Notes: generated by a model not told the origin, from the sequence alone. 32,570 nt of DNA from Quinella sp. 1Q5 (GCA_014764605.1 JACXWG010000017.1:1-32570); one strand, 5' to 3'. Shown: positions 11,001-20,107, counted from the stretch's first letter. Translations and numbers: made by a program.

Positions 11001-11230
11001 TTAAGCTCGGCAAAATTCACATGGTCGTTAATACTCAAGCCCCCGGCAAGCACATTGCCAAAGACGGTTTCCGCATTCGTCGTGCCACGGTTGAATTGGG
11101 CGTGCCCTGCCTGACGAGTCTTGATACGGCGTGGGAAGTCATGCGCGTTTTAACCTTCATGCGTGATAGACGATTGGTTTACTCGCTGGCGATTCAAGAT
11201 TACGTCGGCGGCGGTGATGCACTGGCATGA
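8003..11230 (+). CDS. carB: Carbamoyl-phosphate synthase, large subunit
   Basis: The product is 1075 residues, full length. It has the expected internal duplication: an N-terminal carboxyphosphate unit beginning [17 protein letters not shown] and a C-terminal carbamate unit beginning [17 protein letters not shown] near residue 556. Each carries an ATP-grasp domain. The last ~130 residues form the MGS-like regulatory domain, where UMP or ornithine binds in characterised enzymes. TTG start, with AGGGGG from the end of carA as ribosome site. It lies 4 nt after carA, so the two are translationally linked. Its stop overlaps the ATG of the BrnT-type gene. Confidence 0.98.
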   Translation: MPKKKNLNKIIVIGSGPIVIGQAAEFDYAGSQACRSLKEEGLEVVLVNSNPATIMTDANIADRVYIEPLTVDFLTAIIEKERPDGLLATLGGQAGLNLAVQLAESGALDKFNVELLGTSINAIKKAEDRELFKETMERIGEPIPESTIVEDIHGAIDFANQIGYPLIVRPAYTLGGTGGGIVNNEEELIETTLRGLKYSMIGQVLIERSIAGWKEIEYEVMRDGNDNCITICSMENFDPVGVHTGDSIVVAPTQTLTDQEYQILRSASLKIIRALEIEGGCNIQFALDPKSQSYYVIEVNPRVSRSSALASKATGYPIAKVSVKIAIGYTLDEIVNAVTKTTKACFEPSVDYIVVKFPRWPFDKFVYADTTLGTQMKATGEVMSLDRTFEGAILKAVRSLEIGVNRLHMDKMDDWDDDRIKKRLSRIDDERLFLIAEALRRGIATPEEIADITKIDRWFIDKIKNITDMEVRLQKGDLNAKTLREAKLLGLADKSIAELTGAKLNDVRDMRKQFKIFPVYKMVDTCAAEFEAATPYYYSTYRGEVDEVEVSNNRKIVVLGSGPIRIGQGVEFDYCSVHSVWALREAGVEAIIINNNPETVSTDFDISDKLYFEPLTTEDVLNIIDKEKPEGVIVQFGGQTAINLAASLAAAGVKIFGTSVDNIDRAEDRERFDEMLTELNIPRPRGISVTNLDDAITGAANIGYPVMVRPSYVLGGRAMEIVYNEEELRDYMSRAVKVTPDHPVLVDRYMQGTEVEVDAICDGVDVVIPGIMEHVERAGVHSGDSIAVYPPQTLPSKVIYTITDYTKRMALALNVHGLLNIQYVVADGCVYVIEVNPRSSRTVPFLSKVTNIKMVNVATRVALGETLKGLGYYSGLVEPKPYVAVKAPVFSFAKMQDVDISLGPEMKSTGEVMGIDYHYARALYKAITGAGMNIPKNGCILFTVADKDKEEMKQLAKAFSELGFKIVATEGTAKALQSIGIDAEVVGKVHQRSTDIIQMIKLGKIHMVVNTQAPGKHIAKDGFRIRRATVELGVPCLTSLDTAWEVMRVLTFMRDRRLVYSLAIQDYVGGGDALA

Positions 11231-11538
11231 GTGACGTTAAGAAAATAATTGAAGGGCAATTTGTCGAATGGGATAATAAGAAAGCGGCGATTAATAAACA
11301 AAAGCACGGCATAAGCTTTGAAACTGCCGCGTTAGTTTTTACTGATGAAAACCGCATTGAACGTCGCGACGATAGACATTCACAGGACGAAGACCGCTGG
11401 CAAGTTATCGGCATGGTCAATGATGTATTATTTGTAGTTTTCACTGAACGAGGCGAAGCCGTAAGATTAATTACTGCTCGCGCCGCAACACCTAGAGAAA
11501 GGAGCGAATACTATGATTGTGCGACGAATTATTTATGA
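11227..11538 (+). CDS. brnT: BrnT-family toxin (RelE-like ribonuclease)
   Basis: The product is 103 residues with the BrnT pattern: [57 protein letters not shown], and a final ERSEYY. BrnT proteins are known small RelE-fold RNases neutralised by a co-encoded antitoxin. The start ATG overlaps the carB stop by 4 nt (ATGA), so expression is probably coupled to carAB. The partner at 11513 overlaps its 3' end. No separate promoter is evident. I rely on family resemblance; the catalytic residues were not verified one by one. Confidence 0.85.
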   Translation: MSDVKKIIEGQFVEWDNKKAAINKQKHGISFETAALVFTDENRIERRDDRHSQDEDRWQVIGMVNDVLFVVFTERGEAVRLITARAATPRERSEYYDCATNYL

Positions 11539-11692
11539 AGGACAAAAGCCGACGCCAGAGCAAATTGAAGAAATAAAAGCATTGAAAGACCGTCCGATAG
11601 TTTTTGACGAAGATTGCCCCGAACTCACCGACGAAGAACTTAAGCAATTCCGCCGCGTGAATCCTAGACGCAAGGAAAAGGCGGTTAGCTAG
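11513..11692 (+). CDS. Small protein, putative antitoxin of the BrnT-like toxin
   Basis: A 59-residue acidic protein beginning [20 protein letters not shown], with ELTDEELKQFRR near the C-terminus. Its ATG lies inside brnT (26 nt overlap) and is preceded by AGAAAGGAGCG, a good ribosome site. Position and size suggest the antitoxin. I do not see the ribbon-helix-helix DNA-binding domain expected of canonical BrnA, so this is a different partner type or a very short one. The stop codon TAG is offset by 1 nt from the comEC stop on the other strand, both lying in one CTAG. Confidence 0.65.
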   Translation: MIVRRIIYEGQKPTPEQIEEIKALKDRPIVFDEDCPELTDEELKQFRRVNPRRKEKAVS

Positions 11693-13986
11693 CGTTTATT
11701 GAAAGTCTCGACGCTTAAGGACTTGCCGTCCGTGCGGAACTTTATCAAGCCGTCTTGGTCTGTGCGATAAATCTTCGTCGGCAAGCTCTCCAATCTTTCC
11801 AAGACTTCAGCGCGTGGATGACCAAAATTATTTCCGTAACCAACGCTGATAACCGCGCACTTAGACTTGACGGCTCGCAGAAAGTCTTCGCTTGAACTGG
11901 TATTGGAGCCGTGGTGCCCGACCTTTAATACCGTGCTTGAAACGTCGACGCCCTCACGAAGAATTTGCTCTTCAATCTCCTTGACAAGGTCGCCAGTGAT
12001 TAGAAAAGTCACTTCGCCGTAACGAATGCGATAGACGTTGGAAATCTCGTTGCCAGTGCCGACTTGAGGCGCGTAGAGAATTTTAACTTGCACGCCGTCA
12101 ACGACAAAGACTTCGCCCGCGTGACCAGCTCTCAAGTTCGGCAATGACTCTTCAGCGATGCCGAAGACCGCCGCATACTCCGATTTGCTTTCGCCCGCAG
12201 TGATAACCTCGCTGACGGGAAATTTTTTTATCACGGCACCCGCGCCGCCCGCGTGGTCTTCGTGGACGTGCGTCAGGAAAATCTTATCGACCTCGCGAAT
12301 GTTCTCATGCTTGAGGTAAGGGACGACGACACGCCCGCCCACGTCAAACATATGCTCGCGAACGCCGCCCGTGTCGAAGATTAAGCAACGTCCATGTGGC
12401 GTGATAACAACTGCACAATCGCCTTGCCCCACGTCAACGAAACTAACTTCAAGCTCCCCGCCGACACGCAAGACGTTAAACGCAAGCAAGAAGATTATCG
12501 GCAACAAAATTATCGGGCGACGCAAAATCAACGCCGCGTAATAAAAAAAGCCTGCAAGCAGTCCGAGCGTAGGGACTTGTACGGAACTAAACGGCAGGTT
12601 CGCGAAGACCCTATTAAGCTCCGCGCCCGCTCCGAAGATTAAAGCCTCGCCGATGAAAAAAATTTTTCCAAGCAGAGGAACGACCGCTGCGATGATTCCG
12701 CCAATCAACCCGCCGACGATTACGACTTCCAACAGCGGCATGACGAACACATTAGCCAAGACCGAACTCAACGAAATTTGATTGAAGTACCAGACGACAA
12801 CCGGCAGGCTTGCTAGTTGTGCGGCGATAGTCATGGAAGCTGGCTCGGAAAAGAACTTCGGCAAACGTTCCATTGCGTTTCGTAAGTCTTCGGACAAGTA
12901 CATTAGCCCCGCCGTCGCCGTGAAGCTAAGTTGAAAGCTCACGTCGAAGATTAAAAGCGGCTGATTGATTAGCATTGCCAGAGCCGTCAAGGTCAAAAGG
13001 CGTGCGCCCTGAGCCTCCGCGTCGAGTGTCTTAGCGAAGAAAACTAACACGCCCATTGACGCCGACCGCAAGACTTGAGGCAACAGCCCGCTTAGGATTG
13101 CATACGTGCCGATGACGAACAGCCCGATTGCGAACGTCAGCCCGCGTGGCAGTCTTAACAGCAAGCAAAGCCACGCCGTCGCCATTGCCAATAAGCTCAT
13201 GTGCGAACCGCTGACCGATAAGATATGGACGATGCCTGTAGTTTGGAATTCCTCGACGAGTTCGGGATTGAGACCCGCATAACCGCCAAAGAGCATTGCA
13301 AAGATTGCCGCCGCGTCATCTGCCGACATAACACCCGCCATTGAGTCGCGGTAGTGTTCACGGATAGCCGCCACGAGTCGCAGGAACTTTATCCAAAATC
13401 CGCCGTCGACTTCTTCAATCAAAATGCCTTGCTTGTTCGCCGACAGCCGAGCCGTTATGCCGTTAGCCTTCATGCGGGTTACGGTGTCGATTTGCCCTGG
13501 GTTGTTGTAATTGGTAAGGAGCTTGAGATTGCCACGTGCGGAGATTTTGTCGCCGATACGAGCCGTGGGAAGTTGTTCGCCGTCCTTCGGGTAGTAAGTC
13601 AGAATCAGCCCGCCAGACATGTTCCCTTGCACGTCGACAACGAAACGCAGTTGAGTTAATCCGTTGGGCAAAATTTTCTTCTGCGGCTCCTCGCGTATGA
13701 CGCCCGTTATCTGAACCGATTGCCCCGCGAACTTTGAAACGTCATTGGCAGGAAGATTATCGACCGCCGCGAGCCTCAAGCCGCCGAGCGCAAAAAAAAT
13801 TATCGGGCAGATTATCCACGCCGTCAAATTCCTCCGCCGCCACGTGAAGATTATTCCGCCGATAAGCAACGCCGCGCAAGTCACGATTAAGAACCGTGGC
13901 GAACGATAATATTCCATGAAGAGCACGCCCGCCGCCATTGCCGCTAGCCAGACGTTTAGCAGGGCGTTTGATACTTTAACTTTCAA
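11689..13986 (-). CDS. comEC: ComEC/Rec2-family DNA uptake channel protein
   Basis: The product is 765 residues, near the usual size. The N-terminus has several hydrophobic helices, then an OB-like segment (VQITGVIREEP). A central competence domain follows with many membrane helices (HILSVSGSHMSLLAMA is typical). The C-terminus is a metallo-beta-lactamase domain starting EVSFVDVGQGDCAVV, with metal motif HVHEDH at residues 573-578. ComEC is known as the inner-membrane channel for single-stranded DNA entry in transformation. TTG start with GAGGTG upstream. It begins 1 nt after the zorD stop, so it is co-translated with the Zorya genes. Confidence 0.95.
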   Translation of the reverse strand: MKVKVSNALLNVWLAAMAAGVLFMEYYRSPRFLIVTCAALLIGGIIFTWRRRNLTAWIICPIIFFALGGLRLAAVDNLPANDVSKFAGQSVQITGVIREEPQKKILPNGLTQLRFVVDVQGNMSGGLILTYYPKDGEQLPTARIGDKISARGNLKLLTNYNNPGQIDTVTRMKANGITARLSANKQGILIEEVDGGFWIKFLRLVAAIREHYRDSMAGVMSADDAAAIFAMLFGGYAGLNPELVEEFQTTGIVHILSVSGSHMSLLAMATAWLCLLLRLPRGLTFAIGLFVIGTYAILSGLLPQVLRSASMGVLVFFAKTLDAEAQGARLLTLTALAMLINQPLLIFDVSFQLSFTATAGLMYLSEDLRNAMERLPKFFSEPASMTIAAQLASLPVVVWYFNQISLSSVLANVFVMPLLEVVIVGGLIGGIIAAVVPLLGKIFFIGEALIFGAGAELNRVFANLPFSSVQVPTLGLLAGFFYYAALILRRPIILLPIIFLLAFNVLRVGGELEVSFVDVGQGDCAVVITPHGRCLIFDTGGVREHMFDVGGRVVVPYLKHENIREVDKIFLTHVHEDHAGGAGAVIKKFPVSEVITAGESKSEYAAVFGIAEESLPNLRAGHAGEVFVVDGVQVKILYAPQVGTGNEISNVYRIRYGEVTFLITGDLVKEIEEQILREGVDVSSTVLKVGHHGSNTSSSEDFLRAVKSKCAVISVGYGNNFGHPRAEVLERLESLPTKIYRTDQDGLIKFRTDGKSLSVETFNKR

Positions 13987-13987
13987 T

Positions 13988-16948
13988 TCAGCACCTCAAG
14001 ACTTTGTGTTTGCGGAAAAGGTCTTCAAGTTCTCGGCGGGTGATTAATCTTACGTCGTTTTGCTTAGCGAGTTCCTTTGCCCCCGCCGTAAAGCTTTTGG
14101 CGTTGGTGATGACGAGTGGGCGGAACTTCAGCTGATGAATCCGTTCGTAGTAGCCGACCGCCGCGCAGATTTCTTGCACGCCCTTATTGCCGATTGAGCC
14201 GCCGGGATTTGTCGTGTGTTTGCATTGAATCAAAAGCCCCGTGCCGTCCGCCGACTTCGCCACAATGTCCGCGCCGTAGTCATTGGTTGCGGGCGTCTTC
14301 TCCGCTGAAAAGTTTTCCATGGCGTTGAACAGGTCGCAAATAATCTTCTCGAAGACCAGCCCTTCAACCGCGTCAACGTCTTCAATCGTCCAATATGCCG
14401 CTGAATTCTCTTCCGTCGTCGCGAGCCATGCGGCAAGGGTTTTTATATCGGCGGCAGTCTCGGCGGTCGGGAAGAGGACGTTCGCACTTAAAATCTTTTT
14501 GTAGCTCAACAGCAAGTCAAGGTTCTCGTCGAAGGTCTTGCCACGCGAATTTTGATTGACGGCGAACGGCAGATAAACGTTGACGGATTTATCTTGCCCA
14601 ATACGGTAGGCGCGGTCGGTCGCTTGATTTTCTTTAGCGGGATTCCATGTGCGGCTTAGGTGAATCACGTTGTTAGCCTCGGTTATATTGAAGCCGACGC
14701 CCGCCGCCTCAGGAGAAAGTATCAGCACATTAAAGCCGCATGTCCTCTTGAAGTCGTCGATAAGTCTTTGACGCGCCGCGCCGTTTATCTTCCCGTTAAT
14801 CGGCGGCAGAACTTTTATCCCGAACGTTTCCTCAAGCAGGTGTCGAAGTATCGCTTGCATTTTCAGACTCGTGACGAAGATTAGGACTTTCTCGCCGCGA
14901 GCTTTTATTTCGTCGAGGAGCGCGAAAGTTTTTATCAGCCGCGCCGAACGATTGATGACCTGCGCCGCGTCGAGTTCAAAGAAACTTTTCTCTGACATGG
15001 TGGCAAGGTCGGGATGCAATGAAACTTTGCTTAGCTCGTCGATAAAATTTAGCGGCGTCGAGAATCCTCCGCGGCGATACTTTTCCAAGACCGTCGAATA
15101 AATTTTGCTCTGATACGGCGGCATTTCCTCGCGGCAGATGAAAACCTTTTTATCGGGCAGGGCGGGCAAGTTATCTTCCTTCATGCGCCGAATTAACAGC
15201 GGCTCCAATTCCCGCTTGAGTTCCTCTCCGAGCTGTGAAATATTTTCGCCCGTCAGTCGTTCGAGATATTTTGCCGTAAACGTCTTCAAGTCGGCGAGTT
15301 TGGCGGGGTGCACGAAATCCATTATGCTCCACAGGTCGCGCCAAGAGTTTTCTACGGGCGTGCCGCTCAGGCAAAGTGCAAAGTCGTACTTCATCGCCTT
15401 TAGGGCTTTGGTTATGCCCGCGTCGGGATTTTTAATCTTCTGCGCCTCGTCGGCGATTATGACGCCCCAAGGAATCTCCCCGAACGAAAACTGATAATCG
15501 CGCAAAGTTTCATAGGTCGTCAAGGCGAGTGAGTTTTTAGGCAATTTCATCAGCGAAAGTTTCTTCCTGCCGTTGGGTGTACGTTCGTCCGTAAAAAATT
15601 TCCTCAAGCCGTCGCCGTGCAAATCAATCACTTCGCCCAAGATATTTCCGCGCAAAAATTTTTTGTACTCCGCTTGCCAATTCTCAAGCAAGGCATTCGG
15701 CGCAACGATTAGTATTGGCAAGGTCACGGCACGGAATCTTTTCAAGCCGCCGATAAAAGTTAGCGTCTGCAACGTTTTGCCAAGCCCCATGTCGTCCGCC
15801 AGTAAGACGCCGCGCCAGCCCGCCTGCCATATCTGCGACATCTTCCACACGCCGAACAGCTGATAATCCTTGAGCCTTACTTCGGGGCGGAGCACGTCGA
15901 TAAAAATTCTTCCCTGCCGCGTCGTCAAGTTGGTTGCATAGTCGACGCGCTCGAAGTTCTCCTTTATCTTCAGCGCGAGGATTGTCGGTCGTTCGATTGG
16001 CTCTTTTGGTTTGGGCGGAGCCGCTAAGAAGTCTTCTTCCGTCCAATTAATTTTTGCGCCGCTAATGCCTTGATAAGTGCTGATTGGAACCGCCTCGACG
16101 CCTATGACCCGGTCGGAGTAATCGAAATCGAAAGCCTCGCCCGTGAACAATTCTTTTGGCTGAGCTTTATAGCGGTCAGCATCAGTCTTGCTAAGCGTGC
16201 CGACGGATTTAATCTGCGCCAGCCCGTCGCGCAAAGTCTCCGTGAAAATGTATTGCGTCTTGCCGTCGCGGCTGGTGTAGGTGTCAACAATCCGCTTGCG
16301 CTTATCAAAGGCACTTTGAAAGTCCGCGCTGTCGATTGCCTCTAATTTCCCGCCGTGATTCTCCAAAAGTACAGGCTGAACTTTTACACCGTCGCCGCTG
16401 TCCTGAAAGTCAACGCTCAACTTGTCTGGCACGACGATTTTTTTATTGCTTGTCGAAATGTAGCTCTCAAGGTTAGCCGCCGCCCGCGACGCCGTCTCTT
16501 GAATCCGCTTGACGTTCAACAAAGCCTCGGCGCGTGGAAGATTTTTATTGCCGAACTCGACCAGATTAATCAGCGCGAATTGATTAGCATTGAGGCGGAA
16601 AAGATTTTCGCCTACGTGGACGAGTGAGCCATTGACTTGCGGCTTGACGACGGGTCGCCCGTCCGCGTTCAAAAGCTCGACGACGTATCTAAAATCCTTC
16701 CCGATGTAACCTTCCGTCCGAATCGAAACTTGATAGGGGTTGTGCGGCGGCAAGTGCAAAAGTTCGGCGTCTTCTTCCGTCAAGCTAACCGACTTTTCAA
16801 ACGGAATCAATATGCCACCCTCGACAGCCTGCGCGACGTCCTCAAGGCTTAGCATTTCCAACTTTGATTCGACTGCCGCTGATAAATTTGCTCGCGGGAA
16901 GAAATATCCCGACGTGGTCTCCTGCCATGTCACATTCAAAGCCCCCAA
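13988..16948 (-). CDS. zorD: Zorya protein ZorD: SNF2-type helicase with C-terminal Mrr-like nuclease
   Basis: Up to 986 residues (numbering from TTG at 16948). A ~350-residue N-terminal region precedes the Swi2/Snf2 core: Walker A DDMGLGKT with Lys391, DEAQ at 500-503, and motif VI near RAYRIGQ. Residues ~860-986 form an Mrr-like endonuclease fold with Asp894 in YGADI and Gln908-Cys-Lys910 (a D...QxK active site). ZorD is the known effector of type I Zorya, degrading invading DNA. GTG at 16933 is a likelier start, because GGGGG lies 8 nt before it. It overlaps the end of zorC slightly and is followed by comEC after 1 nt. The frame is intact. Confidence 0.92.
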   Translation of the reverse strand: MGALNVTWQETTSGYFFPRANLSAAVESKLEMLSLEDVAQAVEGGILIPFEKSVSLTEEDAELLHLPPHNPYQVSIRTEGYIGKDFRYVVELLNADGRPVVKPQVNGSLVHVGENLFRLNANQFALINLVEFGNKNLPRAEALLNVKRIQETASRAAANLESYISTSNKKIVVPDKLSVDFQDSGDGVKVQPVLLENHGGKLEAIDSADFQSAFDKRKRIVDTYTSRDGKTQYIFTETLRDGLAQIKSVGTLSKTDADRYKAQPKELFTGEAFDFDYSDRVIGVEAVPISTYQGISGAKINWTEEDFLAAPPKPKEPIERPTILALKIKENFERVDYATNLTTRQGRIFIDVLRPEVRLKDYQLFGVWKMSQIWQAGWRGVLLADDMGLGKTLQTLTFIGGLKRFRAVTLPILIVAPNALLENWQAEYKKFLRGNILGEVIDLHGDGLRKFFTDERTPNGRKKLSLMKLPKNSLALTTYETLRDYQFSFGEIPWGVIIADEAQKIKNPDAGITKALKAMKYDFALCLSGTPVENSWRDLWSIMDFVHPAKLADLKTFTAKYLERLTGENISQLGEELKRELEPLLIRRMKEDNLPALPDKKVFICREEMPPYQSKIYSTVLEKYRRGGFSTPLNFIDELSKVSLHPDLATMSEKSFFELDAAQVINRSARLIKTFALLDEIKARGEKVLIFVTSLKMQAILRHLLEETFGIKVLPPINGKINGAARQRLIDDFKRTCGFNVLILSPEAAGVGFNITEANNVIHLSRTWNPAKENQATDRAYRIGQDKSVNVYLPFAVNQNSRGKTFDENLDLLLSYKKILSANVLFPTAETAADIKTLAAWLATTEENSAAYWTIEDVDAVEGLVFEKIICDLFNAMENFSAEKTPATNDYGADIVAKSADGTGLLIQCKHTTNPGGSIGNKGVQEICAAVGYYERIHQLKFRPLVITNAKSFTAGAKELAKQNDVRLITRRELEDLFRKHKVLRC

Positions 16949-17919
16949 TCGTCTTCTGTCTTGTCAATGCCGCAATTTTCCCTAAGCCACCCGCTGACGT
17001 TGCCTTGCCAAGAATAAGTTTTCGGGCTTGAATGAATCCATTCCGCAATAGGTTTCCTGATGAGAACATCGCGGCTGATTGTCCCCTTCTCGAAGAAGTC
17101 TTCCGCCGTGTCGAAAAGATTAAGCGTCGTCTCGACCTCGTGAACGCGTAACTTGCCGTTGTGACTCCACTCGGAAAAGATATATCGCCCGATTTGGAAG
17201 ACGAAAACGCTTTGATTAGCCGTCGCTCCCTTCAAGTCGCCGTTCTTCAAGTCGACCTTGCCTTTTATCTGTGCGGCGAGCCTCTTAGCGTCGTAGCCCA
17301 GAAAAATTTTCGTCTTGACTATGCGCGGCAGATAAGCCCGCCAAAATTTTTCGCGATACTTCCATTGCTTATCCTGTGCCGTAGCATTAACAATCTCAAA
17401 GAAAATCTCTAAGTCCTTTTCGGAGAGCCACTGACTAAAAATATCTTTGGACTTCGGCGAAACTTCCTTCCATTTAATGCGCCCGTCTCCGAAACGTGGG
17501 TCGCCCAATCGCTTATAAAAAATTTCTATGCACTGCTTCTTACCAAAGTTGCTACGTTTGACGGTTTGAATCAAGGCATCGGCTACGGCTGGGAAAATAT
17601 TTTTGTAAGTGTCGTAGTCGGCGTCAAGCTCCTCCAAAAGCTTAAACTGCCTGGCGGGCGGCATATTCGTCCGGAAGAAAATCTTCAACGCGGCTTGAAT
17701 GAAGTTCGACGCCTTATAAAAGTTTGAAAGCCCGATTGACGCCAGCGAACCTTCAACGCTCAGCCTCTGTGCAAAAAGTTTCGTCATGTTGTCAAAGCGT
17801 CGTTCGCCGAAGAGATTATCCCGCGCCTCAAAAGTTTTCTTCAATCTTCGCGAAGTGCCAACAAACTTTATGGAATATAATTCTCGACGTAAAAAATCGG
17901 TCTTAGTTGAGCTTGTCAT
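16936..17919 (-). CDS. zorC: ZorC, C-terminal portion with EH-signature domain (second frame of split gene)
   Basis: The frame gives 327 residues with the EH-signature pattern. It has RLGDPRF near 137-143, then WKEVSPKSKDIFSQWL and DLEIFFEIV, WKYREKFWRAYL near 186-197, and the signature segment FVFQIGRYIFSEWSHNG with Glu250 and His260 downstream. EH-signature proteins are ZorC, a DNA-binding component of type I Zorya. The ATG at 17919 lies inside the preceding frame (+1 relative to it, 17 nt overlap) and has no convincing ribosome site. The first ~35 residues read like a continuation of the upstream frame. It is either a frameshifted gene or a reinitiation product. Confidence 0.82.
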   Translation of the reverse strand: MTSSTKTDFLRRELYSIKFVGTSRRLKKTFEARDNLFGERRFDNMTKLFAQRLSVEGSLASIGLSNFYKASNFIQAALKIFFRTNMPPARQFKLLEELDADYDTYKNIFPAVADALIQTVKRSNFGKKQCIEIFYKRLGDPRFGDGRIKWKEVSPKSKDIFSQWLSEKDLEIFFEIVNATAQDKQWKYREKFWRAYLPRIVKTKIFLGYDAKRLAAQIKGKVDLKNGDLKGATANQSVFVFQIGRYIFSEWSHNGKLRVHEVETTLNLFDTAEDFFEKGTISRDVLIRKPIAEWIHSSPKTYSWQGNVSGWLRENCGIDKTEDDWGL

Positions 17920-18253
17920 GATACTTAAGATAAATGTCGATGACGCGCCGCAAAATACGTTCTTGGGAAGTATCTATCAAACTGTAAATGGTTTTCACGT
18001 CTTCTGTATTTACTTCTTGCTTGTAAATTATTTGGGGCAAAATTTTTTCTTCACGCCATGAAAAATCATAATCGCCACGCAGAAATTTTTCCAGCAACTT
18101 ATTCAATATGTCTTTATCGGGTTGCCGTTCAATCACTTTGTCCTCAAGGTTATCTACAAACTTTTCAAGCGCATTCATCTGCGGATTGAACTTCACGGCG
18201 TCCAAAGTCTTAGCAATCCGGCGCAAATCTTTAACGGCGTCTTGCAAACTCAT
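17903..18253 (-). CDS. zorC: ZorC, N-terminal portion (first frame of split gene) or separate small Zorya protein
   Basis: A 116-residue helical, charged protein. The ATG overlaps the zorB stop by 4 nt and has a strong GGGAGGAGC ribosome site inside zorB. It ends RILRRVIDIYLKYHDKLN, which resembles the helical region in front of the EH-signature domain. The following frame starts within its last codons. The frame of the next gene is open back to a TAG near 17974, so a single-base change anywhere in about 70 nt would join them. I infer an N-terminal ZorC fragment. I cannot rule out that relatives have two separate genes. Confidence 0.65.
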   Translation of the reverse strand: MSLQDAVKDLRRIAKTLDAVKFNPQMNALEKFVDNLEDKVIERQPDKDILNKLLEKFLRGDYDFSWREEKILPQIIYKQEVNTEDVKTIYSLIDTSQERILRRVIDIYLKYHDKLN

Positions 18254-18954
18254 CTGGTCAGCTCCTCCCGCACGAAATTTACAATGCTCTTGTCCTCTTC
18301 GGTCGGCGGTGCCATCGAAAATCTTATGTCGATTCGTCGATTGACGCGCCGCCCCTCTTCCGTGGAATTCGGATCTATCGGGCGGGTGTCAGCGTAGCCG
18401 CTCACCGAGAAAATTATTTCGCCCTTGTCGTTTTTTAGCGTCGCCAGCTTTGGATTTGCGCCGCTCATGGTCAGCCACGTGTTTATTGCCCGCTTCGTCG
18501 ACAGCTCCCAATTCGATGGGAAGATTCCGTTGCTTATCGGCACGTTGTCTGTATGTCCTTCGATAAAAATCGTCTCGACGCGTCCTTTAAATTGCTCTGC
18601 CTCCAATGCGACTTCCAATGCCTCGCCCAATTTCTTTATGACGACTTGCCCTTGCGGTTTCACGTCAGCTAATCCCACGTCGAATAGCACGCCTTCCGAG
18701 ATTCTCAAGATTCCGTGTGACGCGTCGACTTTAACCTCTATTCCCTCCCGCTTAAGTTCCGTCTGCAGGAAGGTTAAAAGTTTTTCGCGTGTCACATCGT
18801 TTTGAGTTAGTTGCGCTGTTTTCTCGCTGAAGTTCAAGATAAAATACGACAGCACCAGAATAAAAATCGCTAGCAAGCCCGACATCAAATCGCTTATGCT
18901 GATTGTGAACGTGTCTTGCGCGGGCGAATCAAGTTGCGGCGTCCGTCTTCTCAT
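18250..18954 (-). CDS. zorB: Zorya protein ZorB: MotB-like stator with OmpA-type peptidoglycan-binding domain
   Basis: 234 residues. A short cytoplasmic N-terminus is followed by one membrane helix at ~18-41 with Asp22 in ISDLMSGLL, the position of the proton-carrying Asp of MotB. Then comes a periplasmic linker and an OmpA/MotB domain: EGHTDNVPISNG at 132-143, SNWELSTKRA at 147-156, GYADTRPID, and RRVNRRIDIRF. ZorB dimers pair with ZorA pentamers in a proton-driven membrane motor anchored to peptidoglycan, as known for Zorya. It starts 4 nt after zorA, with GGCGGTGA as ribosome site in the zorA tail. The frame is intact and the key residues are present. Confidence 0.93.
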   Translation of the reverse strand: MRRRTPQLDSPAQDTFTISISDLMSGLLAIFILVLSYFILNFSEKTAQLTQNDVTREKLLTFLQTELKREGIEVKVDASHGILRISEGVLFDVGLADVKPQGQVVIKKLGEALEVALEAEQFKGRVETIFIEGHTDNVPISNGIFPSNWELSTKRAINTWLTMSGANPKLATLKNDKGEIIFSVSGYADTRPIDPNSTEEGRRVNRRIDIRFSMAPPTEEDKSIVNFVREELTR

Positions 18955-18958
18955 TTAA

Positions 18959-20107
18959 TCACCGCCGATTCCTTTTAACGTATCCAACCATATCGCTGAA
19001 TTCGCCTACAAGTTCATTAAAATCGGCAAGTGCCTTTGTCATGTTATCATCAAATTTCGTTAGGGCGTCACTTAAGCCTTTGCTCATCTCGAAATTGTAA
19101 TGACTCAAGCTGTCGTTGATGATTGTCGTTGAGCGTTCGAGTTCGTTTGCAATGCCGTTAAAGTTCGTGACGAATTCCCTAAGCCGCGCCGACAAGTCGA
19201 AAAGGTTTTGGCGGGTCTGCTGATTGGCTGTGGAAAGATTTTTCATCTGCGCGGAGGTCTCTAGCAAGTTGTTCGTGAGTTGTCTGGTACTTTCCTTGAC
19301 AGGCTCGGCGGCTTGCTTTAGCGAAGTGCTTGCATCGTCCATGAGTTGTAAGTAAGTTTCGGTCTCGTCCAAGAGCTTTTGAACTTGAGCAAAAGTTTTC
19401 TGCGTCGTCTGATTGTGGCGGTTGACAATTTCGCGGAAGACTTCGACTGCCTCGGAGATTTGCGCCGTGTTCGTGTTCGCTACCCTGCCTAAGAATTCTT
19501 TTTGCCGTTCGGTAAAGTCTTTCAGGTCGGCAAGCAAATTCTTTACAAGCGTTTCAAAGCTCTCGTTGATTTCGCGATGGTGTTGACTGTTCTCCTTGTC
19601 TTTTTTATCGCGTTCGGCTCTATCTTGCTTCAAAGCCTCATTCAATTCGTTAAGGGTTTGCAATAGTTGTTCGTTCATGACTTTGGCAATCTCATCGGAG
19701 GCTTTTAATTTCTCGTCAATGCTGTCAGAGAACTTATCGAGGGCGGCAGAAAATCTTTCCATTTGTGCGCCGACGCCTTTAGTAAAAATCTCTCCGATTT
19801 TCTCTGAACCGCCCGAACTTAAGTTATCAATCGCCGCGCAAATTTTATCGGTTTGCGGCAATATCTTTTCTTCGAGCCGGTCGCAGAATTTTTCTATGGC
19901 GTCATTAATGCGTTCGTCAAGACCTTCGTAAATTGCTCGCGCCACATCCTCGCCGATATTCTGCAAGATTGCCTTTTGACTGCTAATGTCCGTGCCGATA
20001 CTTTGCAAAGCCGTCGTTTGATTGTAAGTTTCGCTGTAGCTTTTCTCAAGCCAAGAATTTTCTGTAGTGACTTGTCCGCCGATATTCTTTAATGCGGTCG
20101 TCTGTTC
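18959..20107 (-). pseudogene. zorA: ZorA tail region, open frame downstream of an in-frame amber codon
   Basis: This is the same reading frame as the ZorA motor segment above it, continuing without another stop for 382 codons. It encodes a long, polar, helix-rich region with many Gln, Asn, Glu and Lys, as expected for the ZorA cytoplasmic tail that projects from the motor. The part nearest the amber has repeated TTALKNIG and TTALQSIG units. The first possible internal start, TTG at 20008, has no ribosome site, so separate translation is unlikely. It is functional only if the amber at 20108-20110 is read through or reverted. The homology assignment rests on position, composition and frame continuity. 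Confidence 0.8.

Noticed and set aside
18959-20008. Natural two-gene ZorA with a separate tail protein starting at TTG 20008
   Set aside because: There is no ribosome site before the TTG, and 33 sense codons after the amber stay open in the same frame. This looks like an interrupted gene, not a designed split.
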